From assembly GCF_001816125.1 (NCBI RefSeq), contig NZ_MDZA01000188.1:1-45265 (forward strand): a DNA stretch of 45,265 bases. Direction: 5' to 3'. Numbering within the stretch: the first letter of the stretch is position 1; every line of letters starts with the position of its first letter. This stretch comes from Hymenobacter coccineus. GTDB lineage: Bacteria > Bacteroidota > Bacteroidia > Cytophagales > Hymenobacteraceae. Position numbers and translations under genes: made by a program. Below, piece by piece: positions 17,379 to 25,334 of the stretch. Under the pieces are notes generated by a model, which saw only the letters and a program-made list of their open reading frames with translations, made no database searches and was not told the DNA's origin.

Positions 17379-17789
17379 ATGACCATGTATTTTGCAAAAA
17401 ACCTGCGCTTTTTACGGCGTCGAGCGGAGCTTTCCCAGTCCGAACTCGGGGATAAGCTCGTGACCGATTACAACACGGTCAGCCGCTACGAGAACGGCAA
17501 ATCGACGCCCAAACTGGACGCCTTGACGAAGCTGGCGCAGGTATTTGGCGTGAGCGTGGAGGCCCTGCGCAACCAAGACCTCACGCAGCTGTTGGCAGCC
17601 CCCGCCCAACCGGAGACCAACGCCCCGCCCACCCCCCGGCATTTGGGCGAAGCAGCTATCCGCGCGGTTAAGCACCCGCTGTTCGTGTCGGTGGAACTGG
17701 ACGGGACGGCCGCCAGCTTGGCGCGCGCCGTGGCGCGCCTAACGGCCATCAACAACGTGCTCGTCGAGACCGATGAGTACAGCCAGTAG
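17379..17789 (+). CDS. XRE-family transcriptional regulator
   Basis: A 136-aa regulator. The HTH is at residues 3-65: MYFAKNLRFLRRRAELSQSE LGDKL, then YNTVSRYENGKSTPKLDALT KLAQVFGVSVEAL. The C-terminal part (PRHLGEAAIRAVKHPLFVSV) is unassigned. The start is the ATG at 17379; the ATG at 17385 is equally possible. The AT-rich leader at 17280-17360 probably contains its promoter. Confidence 0.75.
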   Translation: MTMYFAKNLRFLRRRAELSQSELGDKLVTDYNTVSRYENGKSTPKLDALTKLAQVFGVSVEALRNQDLTQLLAAPAQPETNAPPTPRHLGEAAIRAVKHPLFVSVELDGTAASLARAVARLTAINNVLVETDEYSQ

Positions 17790-18120
17790 CCAGGGCTTAA
17801 GTGGTTAAGCGCTTTTAGGGACCTACAATGCCTACCGCGCGCCGCGCACCGGCTCTAACCCAACGCCTAAATGGATCGGCTTGGGGCAGGGGAGCGCTAC
17901 CTGCGTCCCAGCGAGCAGCGGCGCGGCGCGGTACTCCGCCAGCGTACGTACGCAAAGGGCGTTCGAGCAAGCTTGGAAAGTGAGGCTGTAAGCGGGCTTG
18001 CAGGCAAGGCAAGGCCTGGGCAAGGGGGCCCTTATTGGACTAATTCATATTGATAATCAATAAGTTAATTTATGGGACGATATAAGTAGTTAGGCCAACA
18101 CGTCCGGCAGCAGCTCACTA
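17790..18120. other. No gene seen
   Basis: Short frames on both strands show no motif. One further AATAAGTT motif (18059-18066) of the type found upstream of parA lies in an AT-rich patch just before the IS5 element. Confidence 0.4.
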
Positions 18121-18947
18121 GAGCCTGTTATGCATTTGTGGCGTGTCGGGCGAGCATAATACAGGCGAAGACCACAAAATGGAGTTGCTGTAAGCTGCTG
18201 CTCAACCGTTCTTAGTCGCGGCCTAGTCGCCGAAAGCGGCTGAGCCAAGCAAAGCTGCGCTCCACCACCCAGCGCTTCGGCAAGAGGACAAAGCCAGGTT
18301 GGCCCTCGGGCTTTCTAATTACTTGCAAGTCAATGTCGTGTACAGCTGCCGCATACTCCGCCTCCTCCCCCGTATAGCCCTGGTCGTCAAAGCCTACCGT
18401 CACGGTCTGGCCCGTAATTTCCTGCACCTGCCGACACAACTCGCCCACCTGCGCCCGCTCCTGCTCGTTGGCCGGCGTGATGACTACGCTCAGCAACTGG
18501 CCCAGCGTATCGACGGCGATGTGCGCTTTACTGCCCTTGCGTCGCTTAGCCCCGTCCCAGCCCGCCCGATGCCCACTCTCAGGGGTGCTCTGTAAGGTGC
18601 GTCCGTCGAGCACTACGACAGAGGGCGTGGCCTCACGACCGAGTAAGATGCGCTGCAACTCGTTCAAATCATGCACGATGGCTTCAAAAACGCGCGCATC
18701 CCGCCAGCGCGTCCACTGCTGATAGACCGTTGCCCAGGGTGGCAGGTCGCCGGGCAGGTAGCGCCAGGGGCAGCCCGTGTGAGCCAGGTAGCGTAACCCA
18801 TTAAATACGTCGCGCAAGGCGTAGTTGCGTTGCGGCGCATCTTCCTTCATCAAGCACAAACACGGTGCGACGAAGCTCCATTCGTCGTCTTTTACGTCAC
18901 TGGGGTAGGCCACGCCCCTAAGTTCGTCACAAGTTCATAACAGGCTC
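18121..18947 (-). mobile_element. IS5-family insertion sequence (827 bp)
   Basis: The ends share the inverted repeat GAGCCTGTTATG (18121 onward and ending at 18947), with TA on both outer sides (18119-18120 and 18948-18949), consistent with a TA target duplication. It encodes one transposase frame on the minus strand. A degenerate relative lies at 22837-23650. It is inserted at the edge of an IS1182-type relic. Confidence 0.8.
18128..18913 (-). pseudogene. IS5-family transposase with a late nonsense codon
   Basis: The main frame (18212-18913) encodes 233 residues with all DDE landmarks: VVVLDGRTLQST (Asp), GFDDQGYTG (Asp) and [20 protein letters not shown] (Glu). It ends ...RRLGRD followed by TAA, where relatives have Tyr-Glu (RDYE). 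Beyond the stop the same frame continues ERLSSSLQQLHFVVFACIML ARHATNA to a second stop at 18128-18130, exactly the usual C-terminus. So a TAC/TAT to TAA change removed the last 27 residues. The catalytic residues are all upstream, so residual activity cannot be excluded. Confidence 0.75.
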
Positions 18948-19345
18948 TAGCCACGTGCAGCGGGGTAAGAAAGCTTCGGCGAGCTACTTTTAACATAAGC
19001 TCTCCAGGCAGGCGTTGGCTTTGACAGGAGCCGAGCCCACTGCCTGGGTGTGGCCGACGCTTAAGACGAGACCACGCAATGAGCAAAGACATTGTCAAAT
19101 AGGTACTCGCACACGCCGGTCGGAAAAAGCTGTCAGGTGCGACTGATGGTAGAGTGCTAAGGCAGGTTCTCGTCCACTCCGTAGTCCAGAAAGTTGAGGA
19201 CGTCGAGCCGCAAAACATAGTGCTCAACAAGCGGTTACCACTGACAATGTTTTTCATGCGGCCAACCAGCACGAGCTCGAAGAACATCATGGCGCCGAGT
19301 GAGGGCTGCCTCATGTGGCTATAAAGGACACGCGTCAGTTGATAA
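18948..19345 (-). pseudogene. IS1182-family transposase relic
   Basis: The minus-strand frames contain HMRQPSLGAMMFFELVLVGR, then EHYVLRLDVLNFLDYGVDE, and later HTQAVGSAPVKANACLESL, in different frames. They match in order the N-terminal dimerisation and first catalytic part of IS1182-type DDE transposases (the HTQ-VDSAPVKANAS region). Frameshifts and stops break it, and the rest of the enzyme is missing. The IS5 element borders its 3' side. Confidence 0.5.
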
Positions 19346-19539
19346 AGAAAATCCAGTTGGACAGCTCGCTCGCCGCCGAAAGAGATTATGGGGTGGCATC
19401 CGCTCGGGTAGATGAAAGCATAGGACAGTTTTATCCGCGAAGTGTTTTTGGCCTTGCCTCCACTTTCTACAAGTGGCTTACCTTGAGGTGGTCGGGTAAA
19501 AGCGTACACGGAGAAAGTGCCTTTCACCTGTCATAAAAG

Positions 19540-20738
19540 CAGCAAAACCAGCCGGTAAACGGCAGCGAATTAAGTATGATGCGGCATTTCAGACCGAGGC
19601 GGTTCACTGCGTAAAGCAAGACAGGCAGGCGGTGATGCGGGTCGCACTGGCGTTAGGCATGAGCGAGGTCGTGTTGGGCAAATTGTGAGCCGCCCGCAAT
19701 CAATCTATCCGTCCAGCAGGTAGCGAAACGCTGGAGCAGGAAAACAAGCACTTGCGGGCCCAGCTAGCCCGTGCGGAAATGGAGCGCGACATTTTAAAAA
19801 ATGCGCTGACCATCGCCCAAATGCTTGACGCGCATTTTCACAACCGACGGGCCGATGAAGCGCTTCGCTTTCATTGCCTTACACGCTGACCGCTGGCCGG
19901 TGCGGCAGCAGTGCCAACTGATGGGCGTCAGCCCCAGCGGGTACTATGCATGGCGCAAACGCGTACCCGCTTGCGTTGCACCCGCGCTTGCTGCCTGGCA
20001 GTTGGCGGCCCAGTGTGTGTTCACGGGCCATGCAGACCGCTATGGTCAACGCCGACTACGCACTCAATTGCGGCGTGAAGGCCACACCGTGAGCCAGCAG
20101 CGCCTGCGTGGCGGGCTCAGTGCCAGTGGCTTAATGTTGCTCTGCACGCGGGTCAGCACCTGACCGCCGCTCACCACACAGGTCGACCCGCAAGCAGTAG
20201 CGGCGGCCAACAAGTTGGCAACTTGGCCGGCAGCTACGGCCCCGAACCAAATTTGGGTCGGCGACATCACCTATCTGGCTACAGGCCACTGGGCCTACCT
20301 GGCCTGCTGGCGTGACGCTTTTTCCCAGCGCGTGGTGGGGGCTGGCACGTGAGCGAGTGGCTGCACACAGACTTGATTATGACCGCCTTTACCCAATTAA
20401 TGGCCGTCTACCAACCGCCACCAGGCCTGCTTGTGCACGCCGACTGGGGCAGCCAATACACTAGCGAAGCCTTCACCACCCTGCTCAACCGCACCCAAGC
20501 TATCGCCAGCCTGAGCCGGCCGAGCAACCCGTATGATAACGCCTTGGCCGAGAGCGGCTGGAGCACGCTCAAAACCGAACTGCTGCTCCGTGGCGCCTGC
20601 TTTGCCAACATAGAAGAAGCTCGCCTGGAACTAGTCAAATACCTCGACCACTACTACAACACGCAACGACTACACTCCGCCTCGGGCTACTGCACCCCGC
20701 TCGAAGTCGAACTCCACTACCATTTCAACTTACCTTAG
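19540..20738 (+). pseudogene. IS3-family element relic (orfA and orfB)
   Basis: The orfA part (about 19540-19820) reads RQRIKYDAAFQTEAVHCVKQ, an in-frame stop after LGMSEVVLGKL, then LEQENKHLRAQLARAEMERD ILKNAL. This is the HTH and leucine zipper of IS3 transposases. The orfB part reads RFAFIALHADRWPVRQQCQL MGVSPSGYYAWRKR, later APNQIWVGDITYLATGHW (first Asp), then LLVHADWGSQYTSEAF (second Asp) and SRPSNPYDNALAESGWSTLK TE (Glu region). At least two frameshifts or stops interrupt it (near 20160 and 20345). Inverted-repeat ends were not identified. Confidence 0.75.
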
Positions 20739-20790
20739 CTTCGTGTCCGTTTGTACCCGACCACCTCAGCGCTCATTTTACGCGCGGACA

Positions 20791-22038
20791 ATGACCTTGC
20801 TAATTCCTTTTTCGCGGTTTCGGCAAGCTTTCGACCATGTAGGAACATGGATGAATCGCATGTGTGGGCAACGCCGACCATTGCGATATTGGCTAAAGGC
20901 GAATCGACACGCGTTGATTTGGTCCGCGGCAACGCACAAATTTTCTGGGCCAGGGTGGGAGCTTCTTTTACGAGAGTTGACCGAAAGCCGCTTTTTGCTA
21001 ATTGGTGAGGACCATGGCACCCAGCAGACGGTTGCGTTTACCCGGGCCCTTGCACTTGCATTCGAGCCAGCATTGTATGTAACCGAAATCGATCCGTACC
21101 AAGCAAAAGAACTGGTCGAATTGACGGCTCGACCCGGACTGCCCACCGACTACCTGCACCACCACCCGGAAGGCTTATCTATTTATGGTTGGGCTGAAGA
21201 GTTTGAACTGGCTCGGCTCTTGTCCAGCAGACAGGTACAGATACTTGGCATTGACCAAGTGTTTTTGGCCTCAACCGGACCACTGTACGCGCGCATGGCC
21301 AAGCTGGCAAATAGTCCGAGGGCAAAAGCATATCTAGAGCACTGGGCCGCGGTCTACCAAATGCAAGACTGTCAAGCGCAGCAAAGCGCGGTCACCGAAT
21401 TTAGTATGTACACGCACTCAGCAGAAGATCTCGCTAAACTGCTGGCCGTCACCGCCGCTGAGGGTCCCACAGTTCACCGAATGGCCCAAGACTACGTCCT
21501 CAGTCACAACATTTACCGGCTCCAACTGGCGGGCACCGGCGGCCATCAACAACGCGTAAACCTACTTAAGCGCAACCTACTCAACGGTTTGCGCCCATAT
21601 CAGCAAACAGTTGAGCAACCATTGCCTAAGTTGTTGGTCAAACTGGGCGCGCTGCACGTCGCCCGTAACATCAGCCCGCTGGTAATAGGGGAATACTTTG
21701 ACGTGGGAAATTTAATACAGAATCTCGCGGATGCTCAAGACCACAAATCACTTCATCTGTTTGTTGTCGGCCGGCAAGGAACCAAAGCTGTTGCATTACA
21801 GCCCGAAGATCCCGCTCAGCGCGTACTTTCCTACCAAATGGATGCCATACCTTTTTTGCTAAATTTTACCAGTCCAAAGTCCTCTGCCTTTGCGTGGGAA
21901 GTGATTGACTTACGCCCGGCCCGGCAGGCATTTTGGCAAGGCAACCTGCGCTTGGCCGACCAAGACTCACTGCGCACGGTGTTAGGCTATGATTTTCTGG
22001 TTGTCGTTCCTGAAACTACGGCCTGCCGTGTTTACTGA
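20791..22038 (+). CDS. Possible erythromycin-esterase/ChaN-like superfamily protein
   Basis: A 415-aa, uninterrupted protein in the middle of IS relics. The start at 20791 (MTLLIPFSRFRQAFDHVGTW) is chosen over 20743, which overlaps the end of the IS3 relic. Motifs that suggest the EreA/ChaN/TIKI-type fold are FLLIGEDHGTQQTVAF near residue 75 (Gly-Glu-x-His) and LVKLGALHVARN near residue 290, the two places where these enzymes carry acidic and His residues. There is no signal peptide. The family link is tentative and the substrate unknown. It lies about 2.1 kb upstream of the first peptide gene with IS relics between, so a role in the lanthipeptide system is only a possibility. Confidence 0.4.
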   Translation: MTLLIPFSRFRQAFDHVGTWMNRMCGQRRPLRYWLKANRHALIWSAATHKFSGPGWELLLRELTESRFLLIGEDHGTQQTVAFTRALALAFEPALYVTEIDPYQAKELVELTARPGLPTDYLHHHPEGLSIYGWAEEFELARLLSSRQVQILGIDQVFLASTGPLYARMAKLANSPRAKAYLEHWAAVYQMQDCQAQQSAVTEFSMYTHSAEDLAKLLAVTAAEGPTVHRMAQDYVLSHNIYRLQLAGTGGHQQRVNLLKRNLLNGLRPYQQTVEQPLPKLLVKLGALHVARNISPLVIGEYFDVGNLIQNLADAQDHKSLHLFVVGRQGTKAVALQPEDPAQRVLSYQMDAIPFLLNFTSPKSSAFAWEVIDLRPARQAFWQGNLRLADQDSLRTVLGYDFLVVVPETTACRVY

Positions 22039-22199
22039 TAAAAGCGTGCATAGTGTAAGCAGTGACGACCATTGCAGCGCCCAGAAGCCCCGCTTCACGA
22101 AGCAGCGCTGGGCAGTTAAGCTACTTAATCTTTGATAACGGTACTCGTCGCGCAAGGGCTTGACCCAATGCAAGAGTTATCGTTAGGTTCCCGACTTTA

Positions 22200-22823
22200 C
22201 CCGAGCATAAAAACATTGACTGAAGATGGGCTGAGAGTGCCCAAAAAGAAGCTTAAGGACTACTCCATCGACTAACTGCCCGTCGATTTTGTGGAAGTGC
22301 AACCCGAAGAAGGCCGTCAGTACCTTTTTGTGGCCATTGACCGTACCAGCAAAGTGGCCTTTGCCTGACTGCGGCCGCAGGCCACCAAAATGGCCGCCGC
22401 CGACTTTTTGCGCCGGGTGTTGGCCAAGCGGCCGTACCGAGTGCGCACGGTGCTGACCAACAACGGCATTCAGTTCGGCAACCTGCGCCACCAGCTTTGG
22501 GCCTTTTGCTACCTCTTCGACCGCGTCTGCACCGAGCATCGCATCGAGTATCGTTTCACTCAGCTGGGCCATCTCTGGACCAACGACTAGGTCGAGCACC
22601 TGAACCGCACGATTAAAAAAGCGAAGGTCCTGCGCTACCACTACCAGCCGACGGCCGAGTTGAACGAGCACCTGTAGACCTTTTGCTGGCATAGAACCAC
22701 GCCAAACGGTTGAAGACCTGAAGAGGCCTCACACCGCACGAATTCGTGTGCGCCCAATGGTAGAAAAATCCCGTTAATTTTAATAACGACCCTAACCACC
22801 TTACGCTGGGACTATACACCTAG
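22200..22823 (+). pseudogene. IS481-family transposase relic
   Basis: The frame reads LPVDFVEVQPEEGRQYLFVA IDRTSKVAFA, stop, LRPQATKMAAADFLRRVLAK RPYRVRTVLTNNGIQF, then FDRVCTEHRIEYRFTQLGHL WTND, stop, VEHLNRTIKKAKVLRYHY. This is the rve/DDE core of IS481-type transposases with at least four in-frame stop codons. It is clearly inactive. The end NSCAPNGRKIPLILITTLTT LRWDYTP matches the usual C-terminus, so the 3' part is nearly complete; the N-terminal HTH part is lost. Confidence 0.75.
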
Positions 22824-22836
22824 TTAGCTGCTGCTA

Positions 22837-23650
22837 GAGTCTGTTATAAACTAACATCGTATTGGGCGAGCATAATGCATGTAAAGACCACAAAATGGAA
22901 TCGCTGTTCGGGCACTCGTAGTCGCAGCCCAGGCAGCGAAATCGACTTAGCCAGGCAAAACTGCGCTGCACAACCCAGCGGCGGGGCAGCAGCACAAAGC
23001 CAGTTTAGCTGTATGGATTCTTAATATTCTGAGAATCGATGTATTAAATAGTTGGGGTGTATTCCGGCTCCTCGCCCGTATGGCCCTGGTTGGCAAAGCC
23101 CACCGGCAGACCTGGCCGGTGATTTCCTGCACCTGGCGGCATAACGCGCACACCTGTGCCCGTCCCTACTCATTAGCCGGCGGGATACCGCGCTTAAGAG
23201 CTGCCCCAACGTGTCGACGGCAATGTGGGCCTTGCGCCACTTGGCTCCGTCCCAGCCGGCCTGATGTTCGCTTTCGGGTGTGCTTTCCCACGTGTGCCCG
23301 TCCAGCACGACGGCGGACGGGCCGGACACCCCGGCAGCAGCCGTTGCAACACGTTCAAATTGTGAACGGTGGCTTCAAGAGTACATGCGTTCCGCCAGCG
23401 CGTCCACTGCTGATACATCGGGGCTCAGGGCGGTAGGTTGTGCGGCAAGTAGCGCCAGGGATAGCCCGGGTGGGCCAGGTAGCGAAAGGCGTTGAACACG
23501 TCGCGCAACGCATAAGCCCGCCGGGGCACGTCTTTGCACATCAGGCACGGATACGGGGCTACAAAGGCCCACTCTTCGTCTTTGAAATCGCTGAGGTAAG
23601 TAAGAACGAAGGAGATACCTCAAATTTTGCTACAAGTTCATAACGGGCGC
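22837..23650 (-). mobile_element. Degenerate IS5-family element
   Basis: The outer ends GAGTCTGTTAT (22837) and its rough complement ending at 23650, each next to TA, plus the length and layout, make this a decayed relative of the element at 18121-18947. Transposase pieces on the minus strand include VVLDGHTWESTPESEHQAGW DGAKWRK and AHIAVDTLGQLLS, now split among frames. The element is immobile. It borders the lanthipeptide cluster on its left. Confidence 0.75.
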
Positions 23651-24157
23651 TAGTCGCCATTTTTTGCCGGAGGTACTACCGAAACCGGGTGTTGATTGGA
23701 GTGGGCATTATTTGACTTAATGCATTCGCTTGTCCAAGCTTATGCCACCTCAACCGCACCAGTTTTCACGATCCTAGAACGTAACCTCGCCCGGAAAATC
23801 TCGCGTCTGCCCAGTGCCCCGAACTGGAGCGCAATCCTATCTTAACAAGGTAAAAGGGGCGGCTAACGTACAGGATTGATCAATTACAGCTAGTTGGTCC
23901 TGTGAATAAAGCAAGTGGTGTAATATTTTTTAGAATAAAACCGAGGCCTTATACTTTTGAATCAATACTAACGGCAAGAATTAGCAATAATAAAGTAGCA
24001 GCAATCAACGCTGCACGTGGCCCCGGCACGCAGCTCGGCTGCGGATCAAGTTTGCTAATTGAACGCCTACGAATTGAATCATTTCTGCTTGGCTGTCAAG
24101 TTAAGACGATAACTACAACCGACCATAATTATTCCTCACTTTTTTCATAAACTGGCC
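23651..24157. other. Leader region of the peptide genes; no supported gene
   Basis: The region becomes AT-rich from about 23890 and probably holds the promoter of the peptide genes. A GTG-started 82-codon frame (23902-24150) ends just before the next gene, but its composition is unremarkable and no motif is seen, so it is not called. Confidence 0.4.
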
Positions 24158-24319
24158 ATGAATCAGTTAGACGACGCTTACTCTGCTGAAAACTACGAAT
24201 TCAACCCGTTTAGCGAAGAAGAACTCGCTATGATCATGGGTGGCGGCGGGGACGATCAGGCCTTGCATTTTCTGCTTAGTACGATGCAGGAATTCGACGG
24301 TACTGACCAACCCCTTTGA
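24158..24319 (+). CDS. Double-glycine leader peptide without cysteine
   Basis: A 53-aa peptide, MNQLDDAYSAENYEFNPFSE then EELAMIMGGGGDD. The acidic segment ending in EEELAMIMGGG has the shape of a double-glycine leader processed by C39 peptidases (hydrophobic residues at -4 and -7, GG at the cut). The remaining about 23 residues (DDQALHFLLSTMQEFDGTDQ PL) contain only one Ser and two Thr and no Cys, so no lanthionine can form within it. It could be a signalling peptide for the two-component system, a co-exported partner, or a precursor for another modification. Located first in the cluster, upstream of the two lanthipeptide precursors. Coding call supported by leader logic, not by homology search. 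Confidence 0.6.
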   Translation: MNQLDDAYSAENYEFNPFSEEELAMIMGGGGDDQALHFLLSTMQEFDGTDQPL

Positions 24320-24476
24320 CGATTGACCACTAATATCCCCTGCCTCCTTCGGGAAGCAAAAGACATGAATCAGCCATTGGTTGATTTATAGTATCTGAGT
24401 AATGGCCATTGCTCAGGTATTTGCTCCTCAATGCCACCGAAAGCTCACCGGTTAATTGGTATGGCATTGATAGTTC

Positions 24477-24676
24477 AATTTTTTCAACCATTCAACCCTT
24501 ACCCAAGATGAAAAAAGTCATTTTAGCTGACCAGCTGGACCTCAGCAAAGAAACCATCGCCAACCTGACGGAGGAGCAACTCCGCGAAATCGAGGGCGGA
24601 GCCGCTGCGGCGGACTTCACCTCGTGTGGCTCGGGCTCGTGCAACCAGACCCACGCTTCGGTAGTCGAGGACGCTA
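24477..24676 (+). repeat. 200-bp direct repeat, copy 1 (precursor gene plus leader)
   Basis: Recurs at 24749-24948 (offset 272). The repeat starts 31 bp before the precursor ATG (AATTTTTTCAACCATTCAAC) and ends two codons before its stop. Within the coding part of the repeat the copies differ at four positions, all silent. Confidence 0.95.
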
Positions 24677-24681
24677 ATTAA
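24508..24681 (+). CDS. lanA: Class I lanthipeptide precursor, copy 1
   Basis: A 57-aa precursor: leader MKKVILADQLDLSKETIANL then TEEQLREIEGG, core AAAADFTSCGSGSCNQTHAS VVEDAN. The 'LxLxKETIAxLxxxQLxxIxGG' leader is the hallmark of Bacteroidota class I lanthipeptides, with cleavage expected after Gly31. The core has two Cys (40, 45) and six Ser/Thr (38, 39, 42, 44, 48, 51) as dehydration and ring candidates. An upstream in-frame start at 24409 is rejected, because the second copy conserves only the 31 bp before this ATG. The core is acidic and unusually Ala/Asp/Glu-rich for an antimicrobial lanthipeptide. Confidence 0.88.
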   Translation: MKKVILADQLDLSKETIANLTEEQLREIEGGAAAADFTSCGSGSCNQTHASVVEDAN

Positions 24682-24687
24682 TTAGCC

Positions 24688-24734
24688 AGTTCACGGTAGG
24701 AAATAATTAATCTAATTATTTCCTACCGTGAACT
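24688..24734. terminator. Perfect 22-bp hairpin between the two precursor genes
   Basis: AGTTCACGGTAGGAAATAAT TA (24688-24709) pairs with 24713-24734 around a 3-nt loop (ATC), starting 6 nt after the first precursor stop. The stem includes an A/T-rich top and a GC core (CACGGTAGG). There is no clean T tract, so it may be an attenuator or mRNA-stabilising structure as much as a terminator. A weaker version follows the second precursor. Confidence 0.8.
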
Positions 24735-24748
24735 TCGCAAATTCTACT

Positions 24749-24948
24749 AATTTTTTCAACCATTCAACCCTTACCCAAGATGAAAAAAGTCATTTTAGCC
24801 GATCAGCTGGACCTCAGCAAAGAAACCATCGCCAACCTGACGGAGGAGCAACTCCGCGAAATCGAGGGCGGAGCCGCCGCGGCGGACTTCACCTCGTGCG
24901 GCTCGGGCTCGTGCAACCAGACCCACGCTTCGGTAGTCGAGGACGCTA
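24749..24948 (+). repeat. 200-bp direct repeat, copy 2
   Basis: Second copy of 24477-24676; see there. The duplication also carries the same 31-bp leader, so both genes may share translation signals. Confidence 0.95.
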
Positions 24949-24953
24949 GCTAA
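24780..24953 (+). CDS. lanA: Class I lanthipeptide precursor, copy 2
   Basis: A 57-aa peptide identical to copy 1 except for the last residue (Ser57 instead of Asn57). The coding sequences differ by four silent changes (two GCT/GCC, GAC/GAT, TGT/TGC) and the terminal codon, which points to a duplication maintained under selection on the protein. The same leader and core apply: LanB enzymes act on Ser/Thr of the core, and the C39 exporter should cut after Gly31. A second, imperfect hairpin (24959-25019) follows 6 nt downstream. Confidence 0.88.
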   Translation: MKKVILADQLDLSKETIANLTEEQLREIEGGAAAADFTSCGSGSCNQTHASVVEDAS

Positions 24954-24958
24954 GGGGG

Positions 24959-25019
24959 CTGACCTTGCGGTAGGGGGACGGGTGGCTCCGATCCAACCGT
25001 TTCCCTACCACAAGTTCAG
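24959..25019. terminator. Imperfect hairpin after the second precursor
   Basis: CTGACCTTGCGGTAGGG (24959-24975) pairs with CCCTACCACAAGTTCAG (25003-25019) with two non-canonical positions, and the interior GGTGG/CCAACC can extend it. The outer stem resembles the hairpin between the precursors. It probably limits read-through into the LanB gene so that precursor transcript exceeds enzyme transcript. Confidence 0.6.
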
Positions 25020-25051
25020 ATCTGTTGCGGCGTATCAGGCGCACTGTAACG

Positions 25052-25079
25052 TTTGCATTTAGTACTGACTAAATGCAAA
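25052..25079. other. Perfect 12-bp hairpin upstream of LanB1
   Basis: TTTGCATTTAGT - ACTG - ACTAAATGCAAA. It sits 256 bp before the LanB1 start in a non-coding stretch. It could be an operator dyad for the LytTR regulator or a weak terminator. Confidence 0.6.
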
Positions 25080-25334
25080 GTGCCAGAAATAACTTTGGAA
25101 TCCGCCTTGAAATACGCCCCTTGGGGCCACTTAAATAGTGATAAAGGGCGCAGCGTTTGAGCAAGTGGGACGGGGTCCGCCGCTAGCGCGAAGTAGCTGA
25201 CGCTTACCCCTCACTCCAATCTAGCGATTGCAACGATCCAGCATCGTCACAACGAATAGCGGGCAGCTATCCACTACCTCGGTAGTGCGGTATTGCGCAC
25301 GTCATAAGTGAGAACCGTCTTCACCATTCGTCCC

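Noticed and set aside
23902..24150. 82-codon GTG-started frame ahead of the peptide genes
   Set aside because: No motif, weak start and AT-rich leader-like composition; the region is better explained as promoter DNA.
24409..24507. Longer start for lanthipeptide precursor 1
   Set aside because: The second copy conserves only 31 bp before the internal ATG, and the internal start gives the standard leader length.
24728..24949. 73-codon plus-strand frame over the second precursor
   Set aside because: It is a shifted frame of the duplicated precursor gene, Arg/Gly/Ser-rich and without a leader.
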